Below are positions 1 through 6,624 of a DNA stretch of 9,391 nucleotides, in pieces. Numbering within the stretch: the first letter of the stretch is position 1; each line of letters starts with the position of its first letter. The stretch is from an uncultured Agathobaculum sp. (GTDB lineage: Bacteria > Bacillota > Clostridia > Oscillospirales > Butyricicoccaceae), in the NCBI GenBank assembly GCA_944376955.1, contig CALWEB010000018.1, positions 1 to 9,391 on the forward strand, read 5' to 3'. A program made the position numbers and the translations under genes. Below the pieces are notes generated by a model. It had not been told where the DNA came from, ran no database searches, and was given only the letters and a program-made list of their open reading frames with translations.

Positions 1-35
1 GGTTTTTCACGCCCTGGAGGCGGTGAAAGAGGGCG

Positions 36-64
36 AAAAAGGCCGCTCCACCGTAGTGGAGCGG
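36..64 (-). terminator. Possible minus-strand terminator or leader hairpin
   Basis: A perfect 9-bp stem (43-51 with 56-64) encloses a CGTA loop. Read on the - strand, the hairpin is followed by CC and five T, the form of an intrinsic terminator. On the + strand no T run follows. No - strand gene lies just upstream, so its purpose is unclear. It could be a leader hairpin of a gene beyond the left edge, or part of an unrelated structure. Confidence 0.3.
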
Positions 65-143
65 ACCCAGTATATCACACGTCAAAAATTTTTCTGGATT
101 TTTTGTAATTTATCCTTGACTTTTTCAGATTGGGAACAAAACT

Positions 144-214
144 GCGGTTTCCTTTATCCCTTGGGATAGCGGGAAATTTTGGGAAAATTGGAATTGTATC
201 GAAACTGAAACCGC
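144..214. repeat. Nested inverted repeats (three-way-junction-like)
   Basis: An outer 8-bp inverted repeat, GCGGTTTC (144-151) and GAAACCGC (207-214), encloses two perfect dyads: TATCCC-TT-GGGATA (155-168) and AATTTT-GGG-AAAATT (175-189). The group ends 8 bases before the -35 box of the transpeptidase promoter. As DNA it could hold operator sites. As RNA it would need transcription from further upstream. Chance is possible in AT-rich sequence. Confidence 0.4.
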
Positions 215-222
215 GCTTTGGC

Positions 223-251
223 TTGACAGCCCATAGCCCCAACCGTACAAT
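223..251 (+). promoter_or_regulatory. Sigma-A-type promoter of the L,D-transpeptidase gene
   Basis: A perfect -35 TTGACA (223-228) is followed after exactly 17 bases by TACAAT (246-251), one base from the -10 consensus. Transcription would begin near 258, leaving a leader of only about 25 bases before the TTG start at 283. This rules out the long upstream in-frame extension of the coding sequence, which would begin before the promoter. Confidence 0.85.
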
Positions 252-267
252 AGAATTATTATCAAAC

Positions 268-275
268 AAGGGGGA
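268..275 (+). promoter_or_regulatory. Ribosome-binding site selecting the TTG start
   Basis: AAGGGGGA lies 7 bases ahead of TTG at 283. It is the only good Shine-Dalgarno near an in-frame start that is also followed by a signal peptide (MKKRLISC...). This fixes the start at a TTG codon. Confidence 0.8.
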
Positions 276-282
276 ATATTCC

Positions 283-3105
283 TTGAAAAAACGTCTTATC
301 AGCTGCCTTCTGGCGGCTGTCCTGCTGTTGACCACCGCGTTCGCCGCGGGCGGCGACACCGTCGGTGCGGAACAGCAAACCTCCTCCGGCACCGTGATGA
401 CCTTCTCGGTCACGCTGCCTGCGGGTACGGACACGCTGACCGACGAACTGGCCATCCAGTTGCAAACCGTACTGACCCAGCGCCTGCAACAGCTTTCCCT
501 TGACGGCGCCGAGCTTTCCTTCTCGGAGGATCGCAAAGCCATCACCATCACCCTGCCGGACGGCGCAGGCCCCAATCCGGACGATCTGGACACCTTCCTG
601 TGCCAGACGAACGTGCTGGCCATCACGGATGCGGACGGTAAGGTCAGCCTGACGGGCGCCGACATCCTGTCCGCAGAGGTCGCGCAACCAGATGAGGCGG
701 ATGGCGCCCCGGTCTACATATACCTGACCCCGTCCAATGACGCACAGGCATTGCTGGCCGAACTGACCGAGGATGACACACTGTCCGTCACGCTGGACGG
801 CGAGGCAGTGGGTGAAACCGCAACCTATGACGCGGCCACCGATGTCCTGACGGTCACCGGCGGCCTGCGTTTTGATCAGGCCAAGCTGTATGCCGCGCGT
901 ATCACGGCAGGCACCCTCCCCGTCACGCTGGCGCCGACCGAGACAACCCAGCCGGAAAACCCGGATACCACAGAGCCGGAGCAGCCCGCAGAGCCTATTT
1001 TCCCGGATATTGACAACCACTGGGCTGCGGATGCGCTGCATACCGCCGTTGACATGGGCCTGCTCAACGGTGTAGATGGCAAAATCCTGCCGAATAACGC
1101 CGTAAAACGCTCGGAAGCCATTGTTATGCTCAACCGCGCGCTTGGCGCGACCATCGCGGACAGCACCAGCGGCCTGCGCAATCTGCCGGCCAATGCTTGG
1201 TATACAGAGGATTTGGGCAAGGCGATCCATCTCGGCCTGATCGATGCACAGGACAACCGCAGCTTTGATGCTGCCGCCACCCGTGCTGAAGCGTTTGAAC
1301 TGCTGGCACGCGCTTTTGCCTTTGACCGGGCGGAATCGGGTGCGGACGAGCTGAGCGTCTTTACCGATACCGGCTCGATGACCACTGCCCAGAAGCAGGC
1401 GGCTGCTTCGCTGGTTGCAGAAGGTGTCATCACCGGCATGACCGACACCACCCTCGCCCCGCAGAACACCCTCACGCGCGCGCAATTCGTCACGATGGTC
1501 ACGCGCATTGCCAACCGAATCGTCACCCCGCAGGAACAGCCTGCGGTGGAGGAAGAAGAAACGGCAGAACCGGAACCCTCGACAGAAACCGAAGAGAGCG
1601 CAGATCCTGCTGCTGAAACCCAAACCAACAGCAGCGAACCGCTGACCGGCAGAACCATCGTTTCCGTGCCGGACAGCACGGTTTCGAATACCGCCCTCCA
1701 AGGTGATCTGATTTTTGCCGCTGCATCGCAGAACATTACACTGGACGCAGTCACCGCGCATGACCGCGTCGTACTCAAGGGCACGGAAGCCGCTTCGCTC
1801 CATGTGCAGAATGGCTCGTCGCTCTCCCTCCTCGCCCTCGACCCCGCAGGTCGGGCAGATGTCAGCCTTTCGGACGATACCGCAACCGATACCATGGTGA
1901 TTGCCGGTAAGGGCGGCGCGGTCAACGTCTCCGGCAAGCCTGCAAATATCGAAATCACTGCATCCAACCGCACCATCAACCTGTACGAGCTGCAGGCGGA
2001 CACCGTTACCATCACCGGCAGTGGCAACACCATCCTGATGGGTGGTTCGGCCAGCTCGATCGCGGTCAACGGTGGCGCGAAAAACAACAAGCTGACGCTA
2101 AACGGCTCGGCCGATACCCTGCTGGTTGCAGGCGTCGGCACACTGGTGGACGGCAACGGCAAGGTCAGTGCAGTCGATATCCGCGCGGTGGACTGCAAGG
2201 TATCTGTTGCCACCGACTCCATGGTTGAAAACATTGACGCCGGCCTGTCCGGCATTACACTCAACATGGGTGTGCCGACCAAGGTTCCGGCAGGCGGCTC
2301 GCTGGTGACGCAGGTCACCTTCAGCGGGGTCAAAGAGCCGAAAATCTGTTCCGCACAGTGGTATGAAAACGGCAAACCGATGTCCGGCTATACCAACCCC
2401 AGTTTTGAACTGACTTCGGACGCGGTTTCCCGCATCACGACCAATTTCACCTTTACCAAGAATATGGCGACCAGCGTCACGATGGGCTTCAAGCTGACCT
2501 ATGCAAACCCCTCGACCGGCGAAACAGAAGAACTGTACGTCGAAAAGACCGTACCGATCGAAAACTACTCGGACGAGTGGTACTATCAGCGCGATGTCAA
2601 CCGTGTGCTGAACCTGGTTTCCTCAACCTACCGCGGCAATTATACCACCTCGTATGCAGTCAACAACGACTACAAGGCCTATGAAAAAGAGGTTTGGGTC
2701 AACGCCAAGGGCTACTCGAGCCGCACCCAGTATCTGGTGTGGATCAACCGTGCGTACCAGCATGTCAACGTGTTCCAAGGCTCCAAAGGCAACTGGAAGC
2801 TGGTCAAGTCCTTCCTTGTCGGCACGGGTGCTGCAAGCACACCGACACCGACCGGCCTGACGACCGTTTCCTACAAGTCTGCGGGCGGCTGGACGACCAG
2901 CACCTATACGGTGCGTCCGGTCGTCGGCTTCTACCCCGGCACGGGTTACGCATTCCATTCGCGCCTGTGCTACCCGGGTACGGACACCGAGTATGACTTC
3001 AGCGCAGGCTATCCGGTTTCGCATGGCTGCGTGCGCATGTACAAGAACGACATCAAGTGGATTTACAACAATATTCCGGTCGGCACGACAGTGGCGATAT
3101 TCTAA
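283..3105 (+). CDS. Exported SLH-domain L,D-transpeptidase with SecD-like N-terminal domain
   Basis: A 940-residue exported protein, TTG start, stop TAA. Seen in order: a signal peptide (1-22, KKR then a hydrophobic core ending AFA); a domain at about 40-216 resembling the SecD P1 head (LTGADIL at 123-129, closing AARITAGTLPVTL near 216); a Thr/Pro/Glu linker (217-238); three SLH modules (about 239-290, 300-347, 359-411), a family that binds secondary cell-wall polymers; an acidic linker (about 414-456); a Gly/Ser/Asn/Thr-rich beta region (about 457-663); an Ig-like segment with AQWYENGKP (about 665-755); and a YkuD-type L,D-transpeptidase domain (about 812-940). The catalytic motif SHGCVR is intact (S913, H914, nucleophile C916, R918), with H892 upstream. 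Known family role: transpeptidation of peptidoglycan stem peptides through a Cys acyl-enzyme, giving 3-3 cross-links or protein anchoring. Inferred location: the cell wall. The gene stands alone between its own promoter and terminator. The transpeptidase and SLH calls are secure; the SecD-like call rests on pattern recognition. Confidence 0.93.
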   Translation: MKKRLISCLLAAVLLLTTAFAAGGDTVGAEQQTSSGTVMTFSVTLPAGTDTLTDELAIQLQTVLTQRLQQLSLDGAELSFSEDRKAITITLPDGAGPNPDDLDTFLCQTNVLAITDADGKVSLTGADILSAEVAQPDEADGAPVYIYLTPSNDAQALLAELTEDDTLSVTLDGEAVGETATYDAATDVLTVTGGLRFDQAKLYAARITAGTLPVTLAPTETTQPENPDTTEPEQPAEPIFPDIDNHWAADALHTAVDMGLLNGVDGKILPNNAVKRSEAIVMLNRALGATIADSTSGLRNLPANAWYTEDLGKAIHLGLIDAQDNRSFDAAATRAEAFELLARAFAFDRAESGADELSVFTDTGSMTTAQKQAAASLVAEGVITGMTDTTLAPQNTLTRAQFVTMVTRIANRIVTPQEQPAVEEEETAEPEPSTETEESADPAAETQTNSSEPLTGRTIVSVPDSTVSNTALQGDLIFAAASQNITLDAVTAHDRVVLKGTEAASLHVQNGSSLSLLALDPAGRADVSLSDDTATDTMVIAGKGGAVNVSGKPANIEITASNRTINLYELQADTVTITGSGNTILMGGSASSIAVNGGAKNNKLTLNGSADTLLVAGVGTLVDGNGKVSAVDIRAVDCKVSVATDSMVENIDAGLSGITLNMGVPTKVPAGGSLVTQVTFSGVKEPKICSAQWYENGKPMSGYTNPSFELTSDAVSRITTNFTFTKNMATSVTMGFKLTYANPSTGETEELYVEKTVPIENYSDEWYYQRDVNRVLNLVSSTYRGNYTTSYAVNNDYKAYEKEVWVNAKGYSSRTQYLVWINRAYQHVNVFQGSKGNWKLVKSFLVGTGAASTPTPTGLTTVSYKSAGGWTTSTYTVRPVVGFYPGTGYAFHSRLCYPGTDTEYDFSAGYPVSHGCVRMYKNDIKWIYNNIPVGTTVAIF

Positions 3106-3113
3106 CGCATACT

Positions 3114-3148
3114 AAAAAGGCTTGGAACTTCGGTTCCAAGCCTTTTTT
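3114..3148. terminator. Bidirectional intrinsic terminator with UUCG loop
   Basis: The stem AAAAAGGCTTGGAAC (3114-3128) pairs with GTTCCAAGCCTTTTT around a TTCG loop (3129-3132). The closing C-G pair gives the very stable cUUCGg tetraloop in the + strand RNA. Six T follow on the + strand and five on the - strand, so it can end both the transpeptidase transcript (stop 9 bases upstream) and the convergent regulator gene (stop at 3157). Confidence 0.92.
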
Positions 3149-3156
3149 CTGTCTTT

Positions 3157-4440
3157 CTATGCTTTTTTGCGCCGCAGGCTACCGACAAACAGCGCGATGC
3201 CCGCGCACAGTGCGGCCAGCACCAGCAGCGTAATCAGCCCGCCCAACTGGATGGTGATATTCTCCACCGCATACGGTTGCTCTGCAAACCCCTCATAGCC
3301 GATGTCCAGCCACAGTGCGCCCGACGGCAGCCAGATCACGGCGTACACCGCGAGCATGATAGCGCTGACGAGCGGCACGCGGCCATGCGTTATGCGCCAC
3401 AGCACCAGCACCGCTACGGCCAGCACCGCTGTCACGATAGCGGCACCTATCAGGGCGTGATACCCCGCCGCGTCGATTGCCCGCCCCATTGCTTCTCCCT
3501 CGCTGACATTCGGCTGCGGGTCGCCAAATTGGGGCATCTGCGCCAGCGCGGTCTGCGCACGCTGCCAACCAATCACCACTGCACCAATCAAGGTAGGCAG
3601 CACGGGCAATGCGACCGCAAGCGGACGGAAGCGGGTCTCGGCTGTCATGCGACGATACGCCAGCGCGAACAACGCGACCAATATAAGTACCAGCGGCACG
3701 GATGCCATTACATAGAACAGCAGCCACGGCTGATGGCTGTTGAGGTTCATGTCCCCCGCGCTGAATAGGACAGAATACCGGTCGAGCTTGGCAAGCTCAT
3801 AGCCGGTGACCATCCATCCAAACCGGTTGACCAGCCCCCACATCAGCAGTTCAAATACCCATATCACGCCGAACAGCCGGTCGGCCATGCACACACGGCG
3901 GCAACTGACCGCTGTGTCCATGCCGAGCGCGGCAAAGCGGTCGCACTGTTTGCCGTGCCACACGCGGAACGCCACATAAACCACCAGCACAATCACCAGA
4001 TTGCGCAGCACCGTCGTTTGCCCGAACAGGTTGCTGCAGTACACCTCCGCAAGGATGCACACGACCGCCGCAAGCAGCATTTTGTCATCCGTGCTGCCCA
4101 GCCGGTCAGCCAGATACTGCTGCGGCGTGAGAAACGCCTCAAGCGACGGCGCGCCGGGTTTGTCCTGCGGGCTGCCGCCGTCCGGCGGTGCGTCGTTCTG
4201 CGTGGTCTCCTCGGCCGGCGGTGCGCTCTCATGCACCGCGCCCGCGAGCAGCTCATCGACCGTCAGGCCGAGAATCTGCGCGAGCGGCGGCAGCAGTGTC
4301 ACCTCGGGGTAGCTTGCGCCAACCTCCCATTTGCTGACCGCCTTGTCCGAAATGAGCAGCCGTTCAGCCAGCTGTTTCTGGGTCAGTCCCAGCGCCTTGC
4401 GCCTTTGCGCAATCAATGCGCCTGTATTCCTTGCATCCAT
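3157..4440 (-). CDS. XRE-family HTH regulator with multi-span membrane domain
   Basis: 427 residues. The N-terminal HTH_3/XRE DNA-binding domain (about 6-60) carries LTQKQLAERL, then SDKAVSKWEVG as recognition helix, then PEVTLLPPLAQILGLTVDELL. A Pro/Ala/Gly/Asp-rich linker (about 70-99) leads to a C-terminal half with about eight hydrophobic segments (near 121-139, 145-161, 189-206, 239-262, 273-291, 328-348, 354-374, 397-420), ending in an RRKKA tail. Membrane-attached XRE proteins of this build are common in Firmicutes; their signals are mostly unknown. The ATG at 4440 is chosen because AAGGAGG (4449-4455) sits 8 bases upstream; an in-frame GTG at 4449 overlaps that site and is unlikely. 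The gene has its own promoter and is convergent with the transpeptidase gene. The target genes cannot be told from sequence. The GC-rich composition matches its neighbours, so there is no sign of recent transfer. Confidence 0.88.
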   Translation of the reverse strand: MDARNTGALIAQRRKALGLTQKQLAERLLISDKAVSKWEVGASYPEVTLLPPLAQILGLTVDELLAGAVHESAPPAEETTQNDAPPDGGSPQDKPGAPSLEAFLTPQQYLADRLGSTDDKMLLAAVVCILAEVYCSNLFGQTTVLRNLVIVLVVYVAFRVWHGKQCDRFAALGMDTAVSCRRVCMADRLFGVIWVFELLMWGLVNRFGWMVTGYELAKLDRYSVLFSAGDMNLNSHQPWLLFYVMASVPLVLILVALFALAYRRMTAETRFRPLAVALPVLPTLIGAVVIGWQRAQTALAQMPQFGDPQPNVSEGEAMGRAIDAAGYHALIGAAIVTAVLAVAVLVLWRITHGRVPLVSAIMLAVYAVIWLPSGALWLDIGYEGFAEQPYAVENITIQLGGLITLLVLAALCAGIALFVGSLRRKKA

Positions 4441-4448
4441 GTTTCCCA

Positions 4449-4455
4449 CCTCCTT
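4449..4455 (-). promoter_or_regulatory. Ribosome-binding site of the XRE regulator
   Basis: A perfect AAGGAGG with an 8-base spacer to the ATG at 4440. It overlaps the alternative GTG start at 4449 and so decides the start codon. Confidence 0.85.
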
Positions 4456-4466
4456 TGTGTGCTTTC

Positions 4467-4495
4467 AGCATAGCAGAAAGCAGCCCCCACGGCAA
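4467..4495 (-). promoter_or_regulatory. Promoter of the XRE regulator gene
   Basis: On the - strand TTGCCG (4490-4495) is followed by a 17-base spacer and TATGCT (4467-4472). The -10 is preceded by TGC, giving an extended -10. The leader would be about 20 bases. This makes the regulator gene independent of the pyr operon upstream. Confidence 0.7.
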
Positions 4496-4504
4496 CCGAC
4501 AGAC

Positions 4505-4542
4505 GGAAGAAGGGCGCTCTACCAGCGGTAGAATGCCCTTCC
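4505..4542 (-). terminator. Probable weak terminator after the phosphatase/GNAT gene
   Basis: On the - strand, 8 bases past the stop codon, GGAAGGGC then TTCTACC pairs with GGTAGAG then GCCCTT around a GCT loop: two 6-bp stem blocks joined by a G-T wobble and one A-C mismatch. The tail is CTTCC rather than a clean T run, so termination may be partial and some read-through into the regulator gene is possible. Confidence 0.45.
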
Positions 4543-4550
4543 AAAGTGTG

Positions 4551-5711
4551 TCAGTCAATGCAGATGCGCTTAAACATGCGGTAATGCAGGCCATTTTCGT
4601 CCCGATATTCGCCGCGCGGCTCGAACGCGAATTTGTGATAGAAGCCCTGTGCGCGCGCGTTCTCCGACGCGACATGCGCGCATAAGTAGTCGCGGCCCAG
4701 CGCCCGGTACACGCTGATTGCCTGCCCTAAAATCTGCCCGCTCAGGCCGTGGCCGCGGTAGTTCCCGTCGATGCAGAAGCCGCCGACTAGTCCCACGCCC
4801 GGCTCGTCGTCGTACCATGTTTTGAGGTAGACAAGCGCCACCGGAGTGCCGTCCTCCAGACAGCCGAAGCAGCACGAGCGCGGCGACACACGCTGTGCGC
4901 GGGTGACGTCTGCAAACAGCGCCGCGGGGTCAAGCCCCGCGTCCGTGCCGTAGGCATTTTGGTGCAGCTCGCGCATGAACGCGACGATTTTAGCAGCGTC
5001 GCCCGCGTCCATCGGGTCGGCGCGGCGGAACCAGATCTGCGGCGTGTTTGGCACACCCTTGTTGTCCGTCCAGCCGATGGAGGCAAAAGTGGAAAGTTCC
5101 TGCGGCAGGTGGGATGCGTCGTTTTCGTACACGACTTCGATCTTGTCCGGGCCGTCAAATTCGAACTTTGCAACGCAGGTGTTGTCGCCCCAGCCGATCT
5201 CGCCCATCTGCTCGGGCGCAAAGCCGTGCGCGATGGTCAGCGCGCCGCGGATGGCCGAGCCGTGCGTCACGACCGCGATCTGCTGTCCCTCATGCTGCTG
5301 CACGAGACGGCGCACGCCGTCCAGCATCCGCCGCCCGGCCTGCATCACGCTTTCGCCGTGCGGCGGCACTGCGTCCCACGGACGCGCACGCCAGACCGCA
5401 TATTCCTCCGGCCAGATGCGCGGCAGCTCCGCCCACGGCAGGTCTTCCCAGTCGCCCATGTCGATTTCGCGCAGTACCGGGCGGATTTCGACGTTTAGGC
5501 CGTGCGGCGCGGCAACGGCTTTCGCCGTCGTGCGCGCGCGGAACAGATCGGACGCATAGACCGCGGCCAGCGGTACGTTCTCGAACCGTTTCGCTAGATG
5601 CGGCAGCTGCTGGTACGCGCGGGGCGTAAGCAGGCTGTCGTACTGCCCATGGCAGCGGCGGTAGACGTTGCCCTCAGCCTCGGCATGGCGGATGAGGTAA
5701 ACCGTGGTCAT
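4551..5711 (-). CDS. Histidine phosphatase fused to a GNAT acetyltransferase
   Basis: 386 residues with two domains. Residues 1 to about 200 are a histidine phosphatase (phosphoglycerate-mutase/CobC-like superfamily). R8-H9-A10-E11 is the RHG-type motif with H9 the expected phospho-histidine. R58 lies in SDLFRARTTA, E82 in LREIDMGDWE is the likely acid, and H150 in VVTHG is the second catalytic histidine. Residues about 226-386 are a GNAT N-acetyltransferase: the acetyl-CoA loop YRGHGLSG (R319-G325) is preceded by VGGFCID, and SENARAQGFYHKFAFE (about 350-364) is the usual motif-B region. The reading frame is continuous. The ATG at 5711 lies 4 bases past the pyrD stop; its ribosome-binding site GAGGTG (5719-5724) overlaps the last pyrD codons, which suggests translational coupling. 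The substrates are not predictable: small phosphorylated metabolites and amines are possible, and a link to pyrimidine metabolism is only an inference from position. Confidence 0.88.
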   Translation of the reverse strand: MTTVYLIRHAEAEGNVYRRCHGQYDSLLTPRAYQQLPHLAKRFENVPLAAVYASDLFRARTTAKAVAAPHGLNVEIRPVLREIDMGDWEDLPWAELPRIWPEEYAVWRARPWDAVPPHGESVMQAGRRMLDGVRRLVQQHEGQQIAVVTHGSAIRGALTIAHGFAPEQMGEIGWGDNTCVAKFEFDGPDKIEVVYENDASHLPQELSTFASIGWTDNKGVPNTPQIWFRRADPMDAGDAAKIVAFMRELHQNAYGTDAGLDPAALFADVTRAQRVSPRSCCFGCLEDGTPVALVYLKTWYDDEPGVGLVGGFCIDGNYRGHGLSGQILGQAISVYRALGRDYLCAHVASENARAQGFYHKFAFEPRGEYRDENGLHYRMFKRICID

Positions 5712-5715
5712 CGGC

Positions 5716-6624
5716 TCACACCTCGACCGCACCGGACAGCTCGGAAACCGACTTCACGCCGTGTGCGTCCATCCAATCTTCCAGTTCGCGCAGCGCCTTG
5801 ACCGGCGCCATCGGGTCTGCAAACATCACGGTACCCATGGCGACTGCGTCCGCGCCCGCAAGCAGCATTTCCACGATGTCCTTGCCCGTGCGGATGCCGC
5901 CCATGCCGAGGATGGGCACGGAAACCGCTTTTCGCACCTGATACACCATGCGCACCGCGACCGGGAACACCGCAGGGCCGGACAACCCGCCCATGATATT
6001 GGACAGGATAGGCTTTCTCGTCTCAATATTGATGCGCATACCCAACAGCGTGTTGATGAGCGAGAGTGCGTCCGCGCCCGCAGCTTCGGCGGCGCGTGCG
6101 ATCTCGGTAATGTCGGTCACGTTGGGCGACAGCTTGACGATCAGCGGCTTTTTCGCCTTCTTTTTCGCCGCCGATACGACTTCCTCGACCATATCCGGCC
6201 GCGTGCCGAACGCCATGCCGCCGCACTTGACGTTCGGGCAGGAGATATTCATTTCGATGAGGTCTACGTCCGCATCCGAAATCTTCTCGACCATGCCCTC
6301 GTATTCCTCGACCGTGTTGCCCGACACATTCGCGATAATTGCAGTGTCGTACTGCCGCAGAAACGGGATCTGTTCCTCGATAAAGCGGTCGATACCCGGA
6401 TTTTGCAGGCCGACGCAGTTGAGGATGCCCGCCGGGGTTTCCGCGATGCGGGGCGCGGGGTTGCCAAGGCGTTCGGTCGGGGTGAGCCCCTTGACGCCCA
6501 CACCGCCGAGCAGGGACAGGTCAAAAAACTCGCCGTACTCATGGCCGAAACCGAATGTGCCGGACGCGGTTGTGATCGGGTTTTTCAGCTCTACGCCGCA
6601 GAAATTGACTCTCAAATCCGCCAT
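5716..6624 (-). CDS. pyrD: Dihydroorotate dehydrogenase, class 1B catalytic subunit
   Basis: 302 residues, the usual length for PyrDB. It oxidises dihydroorotate to orotate in de novo UMP synthesis with FMN, passing electrons through PyrK to NAD+. Seen: the N-terminal GVELKNPITTASGTFGFG, K45 in GVKGLT, the substrate region NCVGLQNPG (69-77), and NISCPNVKCGG with C129 as the expected catalytic base. A Cys at this place marks class 1 enzymes; class 2 use Ser. The FMN phosphate loops are GGLSGPA (212-218) and GMGGIRTGKD (240-249). The ATG at 6624 shares one base with the pyrK TAA (TAATG). AAGGAGG (6635-6641), inside pyrK, is 10 bases upstream. An in-frame GTG at 6630 would be only 4 bases from it and is less likely. 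The pyrK-pyrD order is typical of Firmicutes. Confidence 0.96.
   Translation of the reverse strand: MADLRVNFCGVELKNPITTASGTFGFGHEYGEFFDLSLLGGVGVKGLTPTERLGNPAPRIAETPAGILNCVGLQNPGIDRFIEEQIPFLRQYDTAIIANVSGNTVEEYEGMVEKISDADVDLIEMNISCPNVKCGGMAFGTRPDMVEEVVSAAKKKAKKPLIVKLSPNVTDITEIARAAEAAGADALSLINTLLGMRINIETRKPILSNIMGGLSGPAVFPVAVRMVYQVRKAVSVPILGMGGIRTGKDIVEMLLAGADAVAMGTVMFADPMAPVKALRELEDWMDAHGVKSVSELSGAVEV

Larger units (their letters stand above)
1..222. other. Intergenic region with several inverted repeats, no convincing gene
   Basis: I find no supportable complete gene here. The right part (about 80-205) is AT-rich compared with the GC-rich coding DNA around it. Seen directly: an imperfect hairpin at 5-28 (TTTCAC/GTGAAA outer arms), a perfect 9-bp stem-loop at 43-64, a 10-base AAAAATTTTT palindrome at 84-93, and a nested group of dyads between 144 and 214 just ahead of the downstream promoter. 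An open frame runs from base 2 to a TAG at 167-169. Its first 25 codons look composition-wise like coding sequence, so the tail of an upstream gene cannot be excluded, but I do not recognise it. Confidence 0.5.

Noticed and set aside
116..143. Alternative + strand promoter starting with TTGACT at 116
   Set aside because: No acceptable -10 is found at 16-18 bases, whereas the promoter at 223-251 is nearly perfect.
2..169. Open + strand frame from the left edge, possibly the tail of an upstream gene
   Set aside because: Only the first 25 or so codons have coding-like composition. It then runs through AT-rich intergenic sequence to a TAG at 167, and the peptide matches no family I recognise.
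130..282. Upstream in-frame extension of the transpeptidase gene (51 extra codons)
   Set aside because: It would start before the promoter, lacks a ribosome-binding site, and would bury the signal peptide inside the protein.
298..309. Lipobox-like LISC (residues 5-8) suggesting a lipoprotein
   Set aside because: The cysteine comes before the hydrophobic core of the signal peptide, so signal peptidase II processing there is implausible; an ordinary signal peptide fits better.
262..1803. Long minus-strand open frame (513 codons) opposite the transpeptidase gene
   Set aside because: It is antisense to well-defined SecD-like and SLH domains, and its low-complexity Arg/Gly/Gln-rich translation is typical of a GC-rich shadow frame.
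876..2375. Second long minus-strand open frame (499 codons) opposite the transpeptidase gene
   Set aside because: The Ser/Ala/Val-rich translation without any motif is a shadow of the sense frame.
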